Of a DNA stretch of 13,871 bases, positions 7,246 through 13,871 are shown piece after piece (the first letter of the stretch is position 1; every line of letters begins with the position of its first letter). The notes under the pieces are model-generated. The model did no database searches. It worked only from the letters and a program-made list of their open reading frames with translations, and had not been told where the DNA came from. The stretch is from Flavobacteriales bacterium (GTDB lineage Bacteria > Bacteroidota > Bacteroidia > Flavobacteriales_E > Vicingaceae): NCBI GenBank assembly GCA_016763135.1, contig JAESUI010000123.1, forward strand, positions 1 through 13,871, given 5' to 3'. The translations under genes and the position numbers were made by a program.

Positions 7246-7348
7246 TACTTTATTTGGTAGGTATAAAATATCACCAGTAATGATGAATCCTATTAAATTT
7301 TGTATGACTGTGAATGTTCCTGTTAATAGTGCAGCTATCCATTCTTTC

Positions 7349-7948
7349 TTAAATGCTAAGACTAAAAAATAACAAACCAGATATCATATGATATTCTTGC
7401 CTAGTGAATGCTACATAAGAAATAATGAGTGCTGAAAGAATATACTTTTTATTGTAAAATTGAAGTGCGCATAACACCATTAGAAATGCAACAGTAAGCT
7501 CTGCGTAATTCCTAAAAGAAAGCATAAACCATAGAGGTTGTAAGCCCAAAACAAAAAAGATTAACAACTTGTTTTTACTACCTAATTTAGCTAATAATTT
7601 ATAAGAAAAATAAACTGTAAATGCTGCAACTAAACTGTTGAAAAACTTCAAAAATGCAAATCCTCCAAGTGCTGGAAAAGCATACAACAATCTATATCCT
7701 GATTTAGTATTAGCACCAAGTATTTGAAGTATATCGTCATACCAAATACGTTGAGCAGCCATGAAATTCCCAACTTCATCATGTTGGTAGAACCCATCTG
7801 AAAAAGTAGAAAATACAAAATAGACAATCGCTAATACAACCGTCATTATAAGCAAGGTTATGTTATTAACCTCTTTTGTTTCAATCTCCTTTTTAATTTC
7901 CTTTGCTGGAATGTCTTTTTGTTTTTTATGTGGTACTTTTTTACTCAT
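7349..7948 (-). CDS. N-terminal fragment of the split GT-C glycosyltransferase
   Basis: As sequenced, translation from the ATG at 7946-7948 gives 199 residues and stops at TAA (7349-7351). Five or so hydrophobic helices and the acidic pair Asp57-Glu58 are present. The last six residues (FFSLSI) follow the shifted frame. The start overlaps the TGA of the SDR gene as ATGA, so this part is expected to be translated. Alone it lacks most membrane helices and the C-terminal domain and is unlikely to be active. Confidence 0.75.
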   Translation of the reverse strand: MSKKVPHKKQKDIPAKEIKKEIETKEVNNITLLIMTVVLAIVYFVFSTFSDGFYQHDEVGNFMAAQRIWYDDILQILGANTKSGYRLLYAFPALGGFAFLKFFNSLVAAFTVYFSYKLLAKLGSKNKLLIFFVLGLQPLWFMLSFRNYAELTVAFLMVLCALQFYNKKYILSALIISYVAFTRQEYHMISGLLFFSLSI

Positions 7949-8826
7949 ATTTCAGTAATCCATTGACCCAATGAATGTTTGTAATTGTAATTTATTGCTG
8001 TCTGTAATTTTTCATCATCAAAAATAGTGTCTCCTGATTCAATTTTCAAGGCTTCTTCTGGCCAATCAACAAATTCTACTTTAACACCATATTTTAGAGC
8101 CACTAAATTAGCAACTTCTAATAAACTTAATGCATCATTACTCCCAATATTATAAACAGTATTAATTGTAGATTCTAATTGAATAGCTTTAAATATTGAT
8201 TGCGTAATATCGCTAACATGAGTAAAGGTTCTTTTCAAACTTCCATCTCCATAAATAGTAATGTTTTCTCCTTTTGAGGCCTTACTAATAAAAAAACCTA
8301 TCGTTCCGTATGAATAATTATCATCAATTAAATTACCGTAAGGAACACAAATCCTAAACGTTGTATAATCAACATTAGACTCTTCTAACATTTGCTCGCA
8401 TGCTATTTTGTTCTTTGCATAAATAGTTTTTGATTCTTTTTCAGCATTTTCTTTTAAAGGACTATTTTCAATTCCCTTATAAACTAATCGTGTAGATGGG
8501 AAAACAATTCTTAACCCTTCTACTCCATTGCAACAGTGGATAACATTTGCTAAACCTTCCTCATTTACTTTAGTAAATTTCTCAATTATTCCTGATGAAT
8601 TTCCAGTACCTGTAAGCCCTGCAAAAACAAAAACGTAATCTACATTAAAATCTAATTGCTGTAATTCGTTGATGTTAGTCACATCTATCTTTCGATAATT
8701 AGTGTAATTATCTACAGAAGTTTCTGCTACATCAGTTGGAATAAATTCAATTTGTTGTTGTTTTAAGAAATAAGCGATATGTCTTCCTAAATAGCCATTT
8801 GCCCCTAATAAAATCGCCTTTTTCAT
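7945..8826 (-). CDS. NAD-dependent epimerase/dehydratase (extended SDR) acting on a nucleotide sugar
   Basis: A 293-residue extended short-chain dehydrogenase. It has the Rossmann motif GANGYLG (Gly8, Gly11, Gly14), an acidic residue after the second strand (Asp32) suited to NAD, the catalytic serine region PSTRLVY (110-116), and the YxxxK pair Tyr136/Lys140. The C-terminal part contains IYGDGSLKRTFTHVSDI (191-207), typical of enzymes handling nucleotide-sugar substrates. Family members are C4 epimerases, 4,6-dehydratases, or 4-ketoreductases. Next to a 2,3-dehydratase and a 3-ketoreductase, the parsimonious role is the final C4 reduction of a 4-keto-2,6-dideoxyhexose, but this is inferred from the neighbours. 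The sequence alone does not exclude an epimerase. The ATG overlaps the TAA of the GT2 gene by one base (TAATG), and the stop overlaps the next gene as ATGA. Confidence 0.85.
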   Translation of the reverse strand: MKKAILLGANGYLGRHIAYFLKQQQIEFIPTDVAETSVDNYTNYRKIDVTNINELQQLDFNVDYVFVFAGLTGTGNSSGIIEKFTKVNEEGLANVIHCCNGVEGLRIVFPSTRLVYKGIENSPLKENAEKESKTIYAKNKIACEQMLEESNVDYTTFRICVPYGNLIDDNYSYGTIGFFISKASKGENITIYGDGSLKRTFTHVSDITQSIFKAIQLESTINTVYNIGSNDALSLLEVANLVALKYGVKVEFVDWPEEALKIESGDTIFDDEKLQTAINYNYKHSLGQWITEI

Positions 8827-9755
8827 TAGTTTAATCTTTCCTGAACTATATATGTTGGCCTTTGTTTTACACTTTCAAATGTTCTACCAACATAAAGACC
8901 AACCATTCCTAAAACAGATATGATAATACCTGAGAAAAAACTAACTAACAAAGCTAAACTAGCCCAGCCTTCGGCTTTCACATCACTAAAAATGTACAAA
9001 ACAACCATTGTAATTGCAGCACATATTGATAGGAAAGACAAGAATACACCAAACTTCACCGTTAGACGTAAAGGTTTGTCAGAGAACGTTAAAATGGTAT
9101 CTACAGCTAATTTTAAACGTTTTTTAAAGGAGTAAGATGATTTACCATCTTCTCTCTCAGCATGTTCTATTTCTACTTTAGTATAATTAAATCCTACCAT
9201 TTGTTGTAACATAGGATAATACCTATTATGGTCTTTCAAACTCGCCATTGCATCAACAGCCTTTCTGTGATAGCATACAAAATTAGCAACCGTTCTGTCT
9301 TGTTTAGTCTCAGTTAAATAACCTAACGTAGAATAAAAGATTCTTGACAGCATTTTCTTAAAGAAATCATCTTGTCTATTTTTACGACTGGCAACAACAA
9401 TTTCATATCCTCCTTTTGCCTTAGTTAATAATTTTTCTATTTCTTCTGGTTGATCTTGTAAATCGCAATCCATAGTAATTACATATTTACCAATACTTGC
9501 ATCTAATCCTGCTTGTATAGCATGTTGTTGACCATAATTACGACTCAGTTTAATTCCTTTTAGTTGCGTGTGTTTATTGCAATTTTCTTGAATTTTTTTC
9601 CAAGAATTATCTGGACCACAATCTTCTATTAAAATGATTTCATAACTATCAGTCAGTTTAGAAACTGAACTTATTATTCGTTCTACTAACTTATCTACAA
9701 GGCTTTCTGCTCTATAAACAGGACTAATAATTGATATCTCTACTGGTGTACTCAT
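8826..9755 (-). CDS. Membrane GT2 glycosyltransferase, DPM1/GtrB-like (probable polyprenyl-phosphate sugar synthase)
   Basis: A 309-residue GT-A fold enzyme. The N-terminal strand ISIISPVYRAESLV (7-20), the nucleotide-binding acidic segment LIEDCGPDNSW (42-52), the metal-binding DxD motif as Asp96-Cys-Asp98 within MDCDLQDQPEEI, and RNYGQQHAIQAGLD (72-85) are all typical of the DPM1/ArnC/GtrB group. The catalytic core is followed by FSDKPLRL (224-231) and two C-terminal membrane helices (about 233-255 and 265-290), which anchor it to the inner membrane. Relatives transfer a sugar from a nucleotide donor to polyprenyl phosphate on the cytoplasmic face. In this operon the sugar may be the deoxyhexose made by the neighbouring enzymes, with the GT-C enzyme as the user of the lipid-linked sugar; this is inference. 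It overlaps the methyltransferase stop as ATGA. No GtrA-like flippase is in view. Confidence 0.9.
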   Translation of the reverse strand: MSTPVEISIISPVYRAESLVDKLVERIISSVSKLTDSYEIILIEDCGPDNSWKKIQENCNKHTQLKGIKLSRNYGQQHAIQAGLDASIGKYVITMDCDLQDQPEEIEKLLTKAKGGYEIVVASRKNRQDDFFKKMLSRIFYSTLGYLTETKQDRTVANFVCYHRKAVDAMASLKDHNRYYPMLQQMVGFNYTKVEIEHAEREDGKSSYSFKKRLKLAVDTILTFSDKPLRLTVKFGVFLSFLSICAAITMVVLYIFSDVKAEGWASLALLVSFFSGIIISVLGMVGLYVGRTFESVKQRPTYIVQERLN

Positions 9756-10456
9756 TTAATGGCTCTAATGTAATATTGTGCTCCAATCGGACACCAAGTT
9801 AGTAATTTTTCTAACCCAAGGAAAATTTTAAAGATTTCGTGGCGAGGGAAAAATAATGTATAGTTTAATTTATCTGTCTTTAATCCACTTTTGTTAGTCA
9901 CTTCTCTATTGTATGATGGTTTTAGTAAAACTGCATCTTCATCAAACTCACATTCCCTTACTACCTTTCTTGTAAAAGGATTGTTCGGGTTATGTTCAAA
10001 ATTATAGAACCTTCCTCCAGTTTTCAATACTCTTCGAATTTCTTTCAAAACACCGTCATGTAATTTATGTTCTATATGGTGAAACACCATAGAAGTAAAT
10101 ATGAAATCAAATTCTTCAGCATCAAAAGGAAGCGTTGCTCCATTATAAGCGTTAAAAATAGTATTGGTAATACCTTTCTCACTTGCCAATTTAATACTCG
10201 CTTCAGATACATCTACACCAAAAATAGTAGCATTAGGAAAGTATTTCCTGATATATACAGAGCTATTTCCATCTCCACAACCAAAATCTAGTATTCTCAA
10301 TGTCTGTTTAGGGTTTTCAAACTTTAACAATTCAATAATCTTATACTCACTAAAGTAATCACTGTCTGCTCCACTCATCTCTACAGACTTATCATGAGTA
10401 TTACGATAGTCTTTAGCATGATCATCAAAATTATCAAACTCTCTCTCTTTACTCAT
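9752..10456 (-). CDS. Class I SAM-dependent methyltransferase
   Basis: A 234-residue cytoplasmic methyltransferase. Motif I is ILDFGCGDGNS (55-65), post-I is VDVSE (81-85), and further Rossmann strands include FDFIFTSMVFHHIEH. The C-terminus ends LTWCPIGAQYYIRAIK, a pattern I associate with methyltransferases in polysaccharide clusters. I chose the ATG at 10454-10456, which overlaps the upstream stop codon in ATGAGTAA. An in-frame GTG two codons earlier (10460-10462) would lengthen it to 236. The zinc-binding cysteine cluster of TylC3-type sugar C-methyltransferases is not apparent, so O-methylation of a sugar hydroxyl is the simpler guess, but the substrate is unknown. Position between the ketoreductase and the GT2 enzyme supports a role on the same sugar, or on the finished glycan. 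Confidence 0.85.
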   Translation of the reverse strand: MSKEREFDNFDDHAKDYRNTHDKSVEMSGADSDYFSEYKIIELLKFENPKQTLRILDFGCGDGNSSVYIRKYFPNATIFGVDVSEASIKLASEKGITNTIFNAYNGATLPFDAEEFDFIFTSMVFHHIEHKLHDGVLKEIRRVLKTGGRFYNFEHNPNNPFTRKVVRECEFDEDAVLLKPSYNREVTNKSGLKTDKLNYTLFFPRHEIFKIFLGLEKLLTWCPIGAQYYIRAIK

Positions 10457-11414
10457 CTTCACTTTTATCTTTTAGTTCTTGCAACAATCTACTTTGATTT
10501 AGAATTTCTTCATATTTCGATTCAACATCTTTTTCTATTACACAACGCTTAAATTCATTTAAAATATTTGTAAAATGATTTTCCGCATCTATTTGATAAT
10601 TAAATACTTCTCCTTGTTGTTCTAAAGTAATGGTTGGTTTAAATTCTACTCCTGGTGTAAATGCTCTTTGTGCAATAATTTTTCCTTTACTACCCCAAAT
10701 TTCATAATTACATTGATAGAAATTATCAAATCCAAATGCTACTTCAGCAAACATTCCATTATCTGCTTTTAAATAAGCTCCACCAAATAAATCAACTTCA
10801 GTATTTATATTGTTTAAGGTAGCTGCTTCTACCCAAATATCATTTCCTAAAAATAATTGTGAAGCTCTTACTGTATAAGCTGCTGCATCTAATAATGCAC
10901 CACCTCCTAATGTTTTATTATATCTAAAATTATCTGAATCTAAAGGAGGGAAACCAAAAGAACTTCTAAAACACCTTACGTCCCCTATCTCTCCTTTATT
11001 GATTAAGTCTTTTACAAATTGATGCTGGCCATGGTATAAGAACATAAAGTTCTCCATAATCAATAAGCCTTTCTTGCGTGCTAGCTCAACCATACGATGT
11101 GCTGATTCATAATTCATTGCTAATGTTTTCTCAATCAAAACATGCTTACCAGCTTCTAACGCATTCATTACCCATTCTTCGTGTAAGCCTGTTGGCAAAG
11201 GCATATAGATAACATCTATATCATCTCTATCTAATAAGTTTTGATAACCTTCAATTGCTTCACAACTAAATTCTTGGGCAAATTCCTCAGCTTTAGTTTT
11301 TGTTCTACTAGCAATTGCAACTAGTTCATAATCAGTTATACTGTTAATAGCAGGGATAACCGAACGCTTTGCAATATTCGCACAACCTAAAACTCCTATT
11401 TTTAATTTATTCAT
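10449..11414 (-). CDS. Gfo/Idh/MocA family oxidoreductase, probable NDP-hexose 3-ketoreductase
   Basis: A 321-residue NAD(P)-dependent enzyme. The N-terminal Rossmann motif is IGVLGCANIAKRSVIPAI (6-23). The active-site EKP motif of the family appears as Glu95-Lys96-Thr97 (LIEKTLA), and the second catalytic motif GGGALLDAAAYTVRA (170-184) supplies Asp176 and Tyr180. This Lys plus Tyr arrangement, and the GCANIA start, resemble the sugar 3-ketoreductases of antibiotic deoxysugar pathways (SpnN, OleW, UrdT, KijD10), which reduce the C3 ketone formed by a 2,3-dehydratase. Here the dehydratase gene lies directly upstream with the pair joined as TAAATG, so the functional assignment rests on motif and on gene order. 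The product would be an NDP-4-keto-2,6-dideoxyhexose. A different sugar oxidoreductase role remains possible. Confidence 0.88.
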   Translation of the reverse strand: MNKLKIGVLGCANIAKRSVIPAINSITDYELVAIASRTKTKAEEFAQEFSCEAIEGYQNLLDRDDIDVIYMPLPTGLHEEWVMNALEAGKHVLIEKTLAMNYESAHRMVELARKKGLLIMENFMFLYHGQHQFVKDLINKGEIGDVRCFRSSFGFPPLDSDNFRYNKTLGGGALLDAAAYTVRASQLFLGNDIWVEAATLNNINTEVDLFGGAYLKADNGMFAEVAFGFDNFYQCNYEIWGSKGKIIAQRAFTPGVEFKPTITLEQQGEVFNYQIDAENHFTNILNEFKRCVIEKDVESKYEEILNQSRLLQELKDKSEDE

Positions 11415-12824
11415 TTAAACAAAATTTATGGCTGACAATAAACTTCTTGATTGAATATTGAGGTAATTATTAAACTTAATAAAGGTTTTAATTTGATTTA
11501 AGGTCATCCAAATATACTTATCTGGCACGTTTACATCAAAATCATCTCCTACTTCAATAATCATATTCTTGTTTTGCTCTTCAAAGAATCTTCCACCTTC
11601 TTCAGATTGAAATGCACTATACCGAACAGTTGCATTTTTAGCTTCAGGATTTAACACATAATCAAGAAACTCAACTTCATAGTCGTTTTCTCCTTTACGG
11701 TAATTCCCTGTTAAGCATTGTACTGTTGGTGCCAATTCAATTATGTCAAAATTTCCACTTTCTAATTTAGCTTGTACTAAAAAGTGAACAACTCCATTAA
11801 TCTTTTTAATGATAAATGCAATCACTCCTTCTTGTGCTGATTTTACCAAAGGCTGTGTCCAACTATGCACTTCTCGGTTACCAATTTCTGCTTTTACAGC
11901 GATCACCGAAAAATACTTATGATCTTTATGATAAATTGATTCATCATCCTTTGTCCAGTCAGAAATACTATTTAAAGGAATTTGATTAACCTCTAACTCC
12001 GCAAACGCTTTATGTTTAGTAATCCATGAAATAACTGTTTCTATGTTATGTAGAGAGTTATAAGTATCTAATTCGGAGCTTAAAAAATCTGATTGATTGG
12101 TAATTCCTATTTCTTGAAGTGTATTTAAATCACCATAAGGAATACCCGAAATAACTGTTCGAGTATCCATGTTAATTACATTATCGAAAGTTAATAGTTC
12201 CTTTATCTGACCTAAAGTCAGCCAACAAAAATCTTCCTTAACTTCAATGTTACTGGTAACTTCAATGATAATATTTCTATTTCTTTTCTTTAAGAACCTC
12301 GCTCCTTGCTCTGATTGCAGTTGATCTAACAATACTGTAACATCTTCTCTGTCATCTAGAAAGTATTCTAAATATAGAGGCGTATTACCTTGATGCACTT
12401 GTGTGTAATTACTTTTAGTTGCTTGCAATGTTGGTGATAGTTGAACAGCATTAATATTTCCTGGTTCAATTTTAGCCTGCATTAAGAAATATAAAACTCC
12501 ATCAATTTTTTTAGTAATAATGCCTAAAAACCCAATTTCTGGTTGATTGATAATAGGTTGAGACCATTCTTTGACAGTTCCCCAATTGGTTTTTACGTTA
12601 ATCCCTTCTATAGAAAAAAATTTACCAGAATCATGCTCTAAGTTTCCTGTTGTTTCATTAAAACCCCAATTGCTCATTTCGGAGAATTTAATTGGAGTAA
12701 TTTTATGGTTTACATTGGTTTTCTTTTCTTCTAGCCAAGTCATGAAGTTTTCTGTAGAAAGAAAAGGATTATCAAGCGTTAACGCTGATTTTAAAAAACT
12801 ATGTTCTACCGAATTATTACTCAT
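11415..12824 (-). CDS. NDP-hexose 2,3-dehydratase family protein (TylX3/EvaA-like)
   Basis: This 469-residue protein is an internal duplication, as is normal for the family. Repeat 1 spans about 20-230 and repeat 2 about 255-465. Paired motifs are WSQP (87-90) and WTQP (322-325), QAKIEPGN (116-123) and QAKLESGN (351-358), SPTLQ (130-134) and APTVQ (365-369), EQGARF (172-177) and EEGGRF (408-413), and WLTLGQI and WMTLNQI near each end. Known members remove water across C2-C3 of NDP-4-keto-6-deoxyglucose, starting 2-deoxysugar formation in macrolide, glycopeptide and other natural-product pathways. Here it sits in a surface-glycan-like operon of a Bacteroidetes, three bases after the phosphohexomutase and directly before a matching ketoreductase. 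No frame break is seen. The reaction is assigned by family and context; the exact nucleotide and sugar are unknown. Confidence 0.9.
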   Translation of the reverse strand: MSNNSVEHSFLKSALTLDNPFLSTENFMTWLEEKKTNVNHKITPIKFSEMSNWGFNETTGNLEHDSGKFFSIEGINVKTNWGTVKEWSQPIINQPEIGFLGIITKKIDGVLYFLMQAKIEPGNINAVQLSPTLQATKSNYTQVHQGNTPLYLEYFLDDREDVTVLLDQLQSEQGARFLKKRNRNIIIEVTSNIEVKEDFCWLTLGQIKELLTFDNVINMDTRTVISGIPYGDLNTLQEIGITNQSDFLSSELDTYNSLHNIETVISWITKHKAFAELEVNQIPLNSISDWTKDDESIYHKDHKYFSVIAVKAEIGNREVHSWTQPLVKSAQEGVIAFIIKKINGVVHFLVQAKLESGNFDIIELAPTVQCLTGNYRKGENDYEVEFLDYVLNPEAKNATVRYSAFQSEEGGRFFEEQNKNMIIEVGDDFDVNVPDKYIWMTLNQIKTFIKFNNYLNIQSRSLLSAINFV

Positions 12825-12827
12825 TAA

Positions 12828-13871
12828 CTACTTTTTAAACTCTGCGTGAGTTTTTTCCAATACTTTAAATGCTGCTTCAGTGGTTGCTGCTTCAGCGTAA
12901 GTTCTTAAAACAGGTTCGGTCCCGGAAGCTCGTATCATTACCCATTCGTCATTATCGAAAAAGTACTTAAACCCATCAATAGTTTCTAACCTTCTAACTT
13001 CTAAATCACCAAATGATTTATAGCTGTCTTTTTCACAATTAGCTACAATACGAAGTTTATCTTCTTCCTTTAGGTGCATGTCAATTCTTTCAAATTTGAA
13101 CGCTCCTACTATTTCGTAAACCTCTGTTATTAAGTTTTCTAATGTCTTACCAGACTTCACCATGTATTCCCATATAATTAGCCCCATCCATATCCCATCT
13201 CGTTCAGGGATATGCCCTTTTACAGCAATACCACCAGACTCTTCTCCTCCTAACAATACATCATCTTCTAACATTATTCCAGCAATATGCTTAAACCCAA
13301 TTTGCGTTACTTGGTATTCTAAGCCATAATGATCACACATCTTTTTTACTTTAGGAGTAACCGAAAAAGCATTCACTATTTTTCCAGTCATCTTTTTTTC
13401 TTCAAACAAGTACTTTATCAATAGTAAAATAATGTGATGAGAATCTACAAACTCACCTTTACTGTCATACAACCCTATTCTATCAGCGTCACCATCTGTA
13501 GCCAAGCCACAATCAATATCTCCTCCTGCTAATCGTATCATTTCAGAGAACTCACCTAAATTTCTATGTATTGGTTCTGGTGCAGTTCCATTAAATCCTG
13601 GGTTATGATCACAATGTAAAAAGTCAATGTCCGGCAACAATCTTCTCATTACATCTTGACCGGAACCATACATTGCATCGTAAGCAAAATTCATATTTGA
13701 ATTACGAATCGCATCCATATCAAAATTCGCTTCAACATGATCTACATACATTGTTTCTAAATCAATGTATTCAACTATTCCATCAGTAATCAAATCTTCT
13801 ATATTGATAGTTTCTAAATCAATTCCATTTGTATCTGGAATTAAATCTTCTACTTCTTGAATTTCTTTTGG
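12828..13871 (-). CDS. Phosphoglucomutase/phosphomannomutase family enzyme (5' end outside window)
   Basis: The frame stays open to the right edge, so only the C-terminal 347 residues are visible. A full member has about 460 or more. The enzyme interconverts hexose 6-phosphate and hexose 1-phosphate, the entry to nucleotide-sugar synthesis. The missing part would contain the phosphoserine loop. Visible are the metal loop DGDADRI, the sugar-recognition loop GGEESGG and the phosphate-binding RASGTEPVLRTYAEA near the C-terminus, in the order expected for the alpha-D-phosphohexomutase superfamily. Whether it prefers glucose or mannose phosphate cannot be judged from this part. Three bases separate its TAG from the dehydratase ATG, so it belongs to the sugar operon and could supply hexose 1-phosphate to it. 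The TTG at 13791-13793 is an internal leucine codon, not the start. Confidence 0.92.
   Translation of the reverse strand, partial: PKEIQEVEDLIPDTNGIDLETINIEDLITDGIVEYIDLETMYVDHVEANFDMDAIRNSNMNFAYDAMYGSGQDVMRRLLPDIDFLHCDHNPGFNGTAPEPIHRNLGEFSEMIRLAGGDIDCGLATDGDADRIGLYDSKGEFVDSHHIILLLIKYLFEEKKMTGKIVNAFSVTPKVKKMCDHYGLEYQVTQIGFKHIAGIMLEDDVLLGGEESGGIAVKGHIPERDGIWMGLIIWEYMVKSGKTLENLITEVYEIVGAFKFERIDMHLKEEDKLRIVANCEKDSYKSFGDLEVRRLETIDGFKYFFDNDEWVMIRASGTEPVLRTYAEAATTEAAFKVLEKTHAEFKK

Larger units (their letters stand above)
6274..7948 (-). pseudogene. GT-C type membrane glycosyltransferase, split by a frameshift
   Basis: Two reading frames, 7349-7948 and 6274-7384 (open from just after the TGA at 7384-7386), together make one protein of about 557 residues once one T is removed from, or two are added to, the six-T run at 7364-7369. 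The fused join would read SGLLFLVLAFKKEW. The protein looks like a GT39/PMT-related GT-C enzyme. It has a cytoplasmic Lys-rich start, a first membrane helix (about 30-48) and the short loop motif DGFYQHDE, whose Asp57-Glu58 fits the GT-C catalytic acidic pair. Many further hydrophobic helices follow, with GNLRYLITISPLLG near the middle and a soluble C-terminal domain of roughly 120 residues. Such enzymes transfer sugars from polyprenyl-phosphate donors on the outer face of the inner membrane. It is the last gene of the sugar operon (ATGA overlap with the SDR). The cause may be real inactivation, slippage or a sequencing error. Confidence 0.8.

Noticed and set aside
7361..7375. Programmed ribosomal -1 frameshift at the T run
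   Set aside because: A -1 shift would read TAG directly after TTT TTT. Only a +1 shift, or loss of one U or gain of two, restores the frame, and no supporting stem-loop is obvious.
8920..9135. Plus-strand ORF of 71 codons opposite the GT2 gene
   Set aside because: Antisense to the membrane helices of GT2; no independent support.
10067..10358. Two overlapping plus-strand ORFs opposite the methyltransferase
   Set aside because: Both lie on top of conserved methyltransferase motifs on the other strand.
11415..12824. Internal repeat as a recent duplication or fusion
   Set aside because: The two-repeat structure is the normal architecture of NDP-hexose 2,3-dehydratases, and the halves are strongly diverged.
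12571..12849. Plus-strand ORF of 92 codons opposite the dehydratase start
   Set aside because: Covers the N-terminus of the dehydratase and its junction with the mutase; no domain seen.
13791..13793. TTG as the start of the phosphohexomutase
   Set aside because: The frame is open to the window edge and the N-terminal phosphoserine region of the family is missing, so this is an internal leucine codon.

Overview
The window looks like the chromosome of a marine-type Bacteroidetes bacterium, most likely from the Flavobacteriales. It is strongly AT-rich and shows almost no Shine-Dalgarno sequences. It has promoter-like TAnnTTTG boxes typical of the phylum, a DUF4835 protein, a Bacteroidetes-type RNA polymerase omega/Rpb6 protein, and the order bamD - rpoZ - coaBC - DUF4835 - recN that I recognise from this phylum. 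Species cannot be told from the sequence.

Layout. Every gene except a fragment at the far left lies on the minus strand, so transcription runs from right (13871) to left. Positions 2-115 hold the C-terminal end of a plus-strand gene (possibly a ClpC-type ATPase). It converges on fabI and shares with it a very symmetrical bidirectional terminator (111-155). Leftwards from the right edge come two blocks.

Block 1 (13871 to 6274) is a tightly packed surface-sugar operon. It holds a 5'-truncated phosphohexomutase, an NDP-hexose 2,3-dehydratase (TylX3/EvaA family), a Gfo/Idh/MocA oxidoreductase resembling the 3-ketoreductases that partner such dehydratases, a SAM methyltransferase, a DPM1/GtrB-like membrane GT2 glycosyltransferase, an extended SDR (epimerase or 4-ketoreductase), and a GT-C type membrane glycosyltransferase. 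The last gene is split by a frameshift in a six-T run. Gene junctions are ATGA or TAATG overlaps or gaps of 0-3 bp, so translation is probably coupled. Together the set suggests synthesis of an NDP-2,6-dideoxyhexose, possibly methylated, and its transfer through a polyprenyl-phosphate carrier to a surface glycan. The expected NDP-sugar synthase and 4,6-dehydratase are not in the window.

Block 2 (6209 to 169) is housekeeping: bamD (outer-membrane protein assembly), rpoZ, coaBC (coenzyme A synthesis), a secreted DUF4835 protein, recN (DNA repair), a small basic lipoprotein-like ORF, and fabI (fatty acid synthesis). A TATATTTG box sits just before bamD and another before fabI. I saw no tRNA, rRNA, CRISPR array, insertion sequence or attachment site. 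No gap without a gene reaches 300 bases.

The observations most worth a second look are the dehydratase/ketoreductase pair in a Bacteroidetes glycan locus, the frameshifted GT-C gene, and substitutions at two usual catalytic positions of the CoaC domain.
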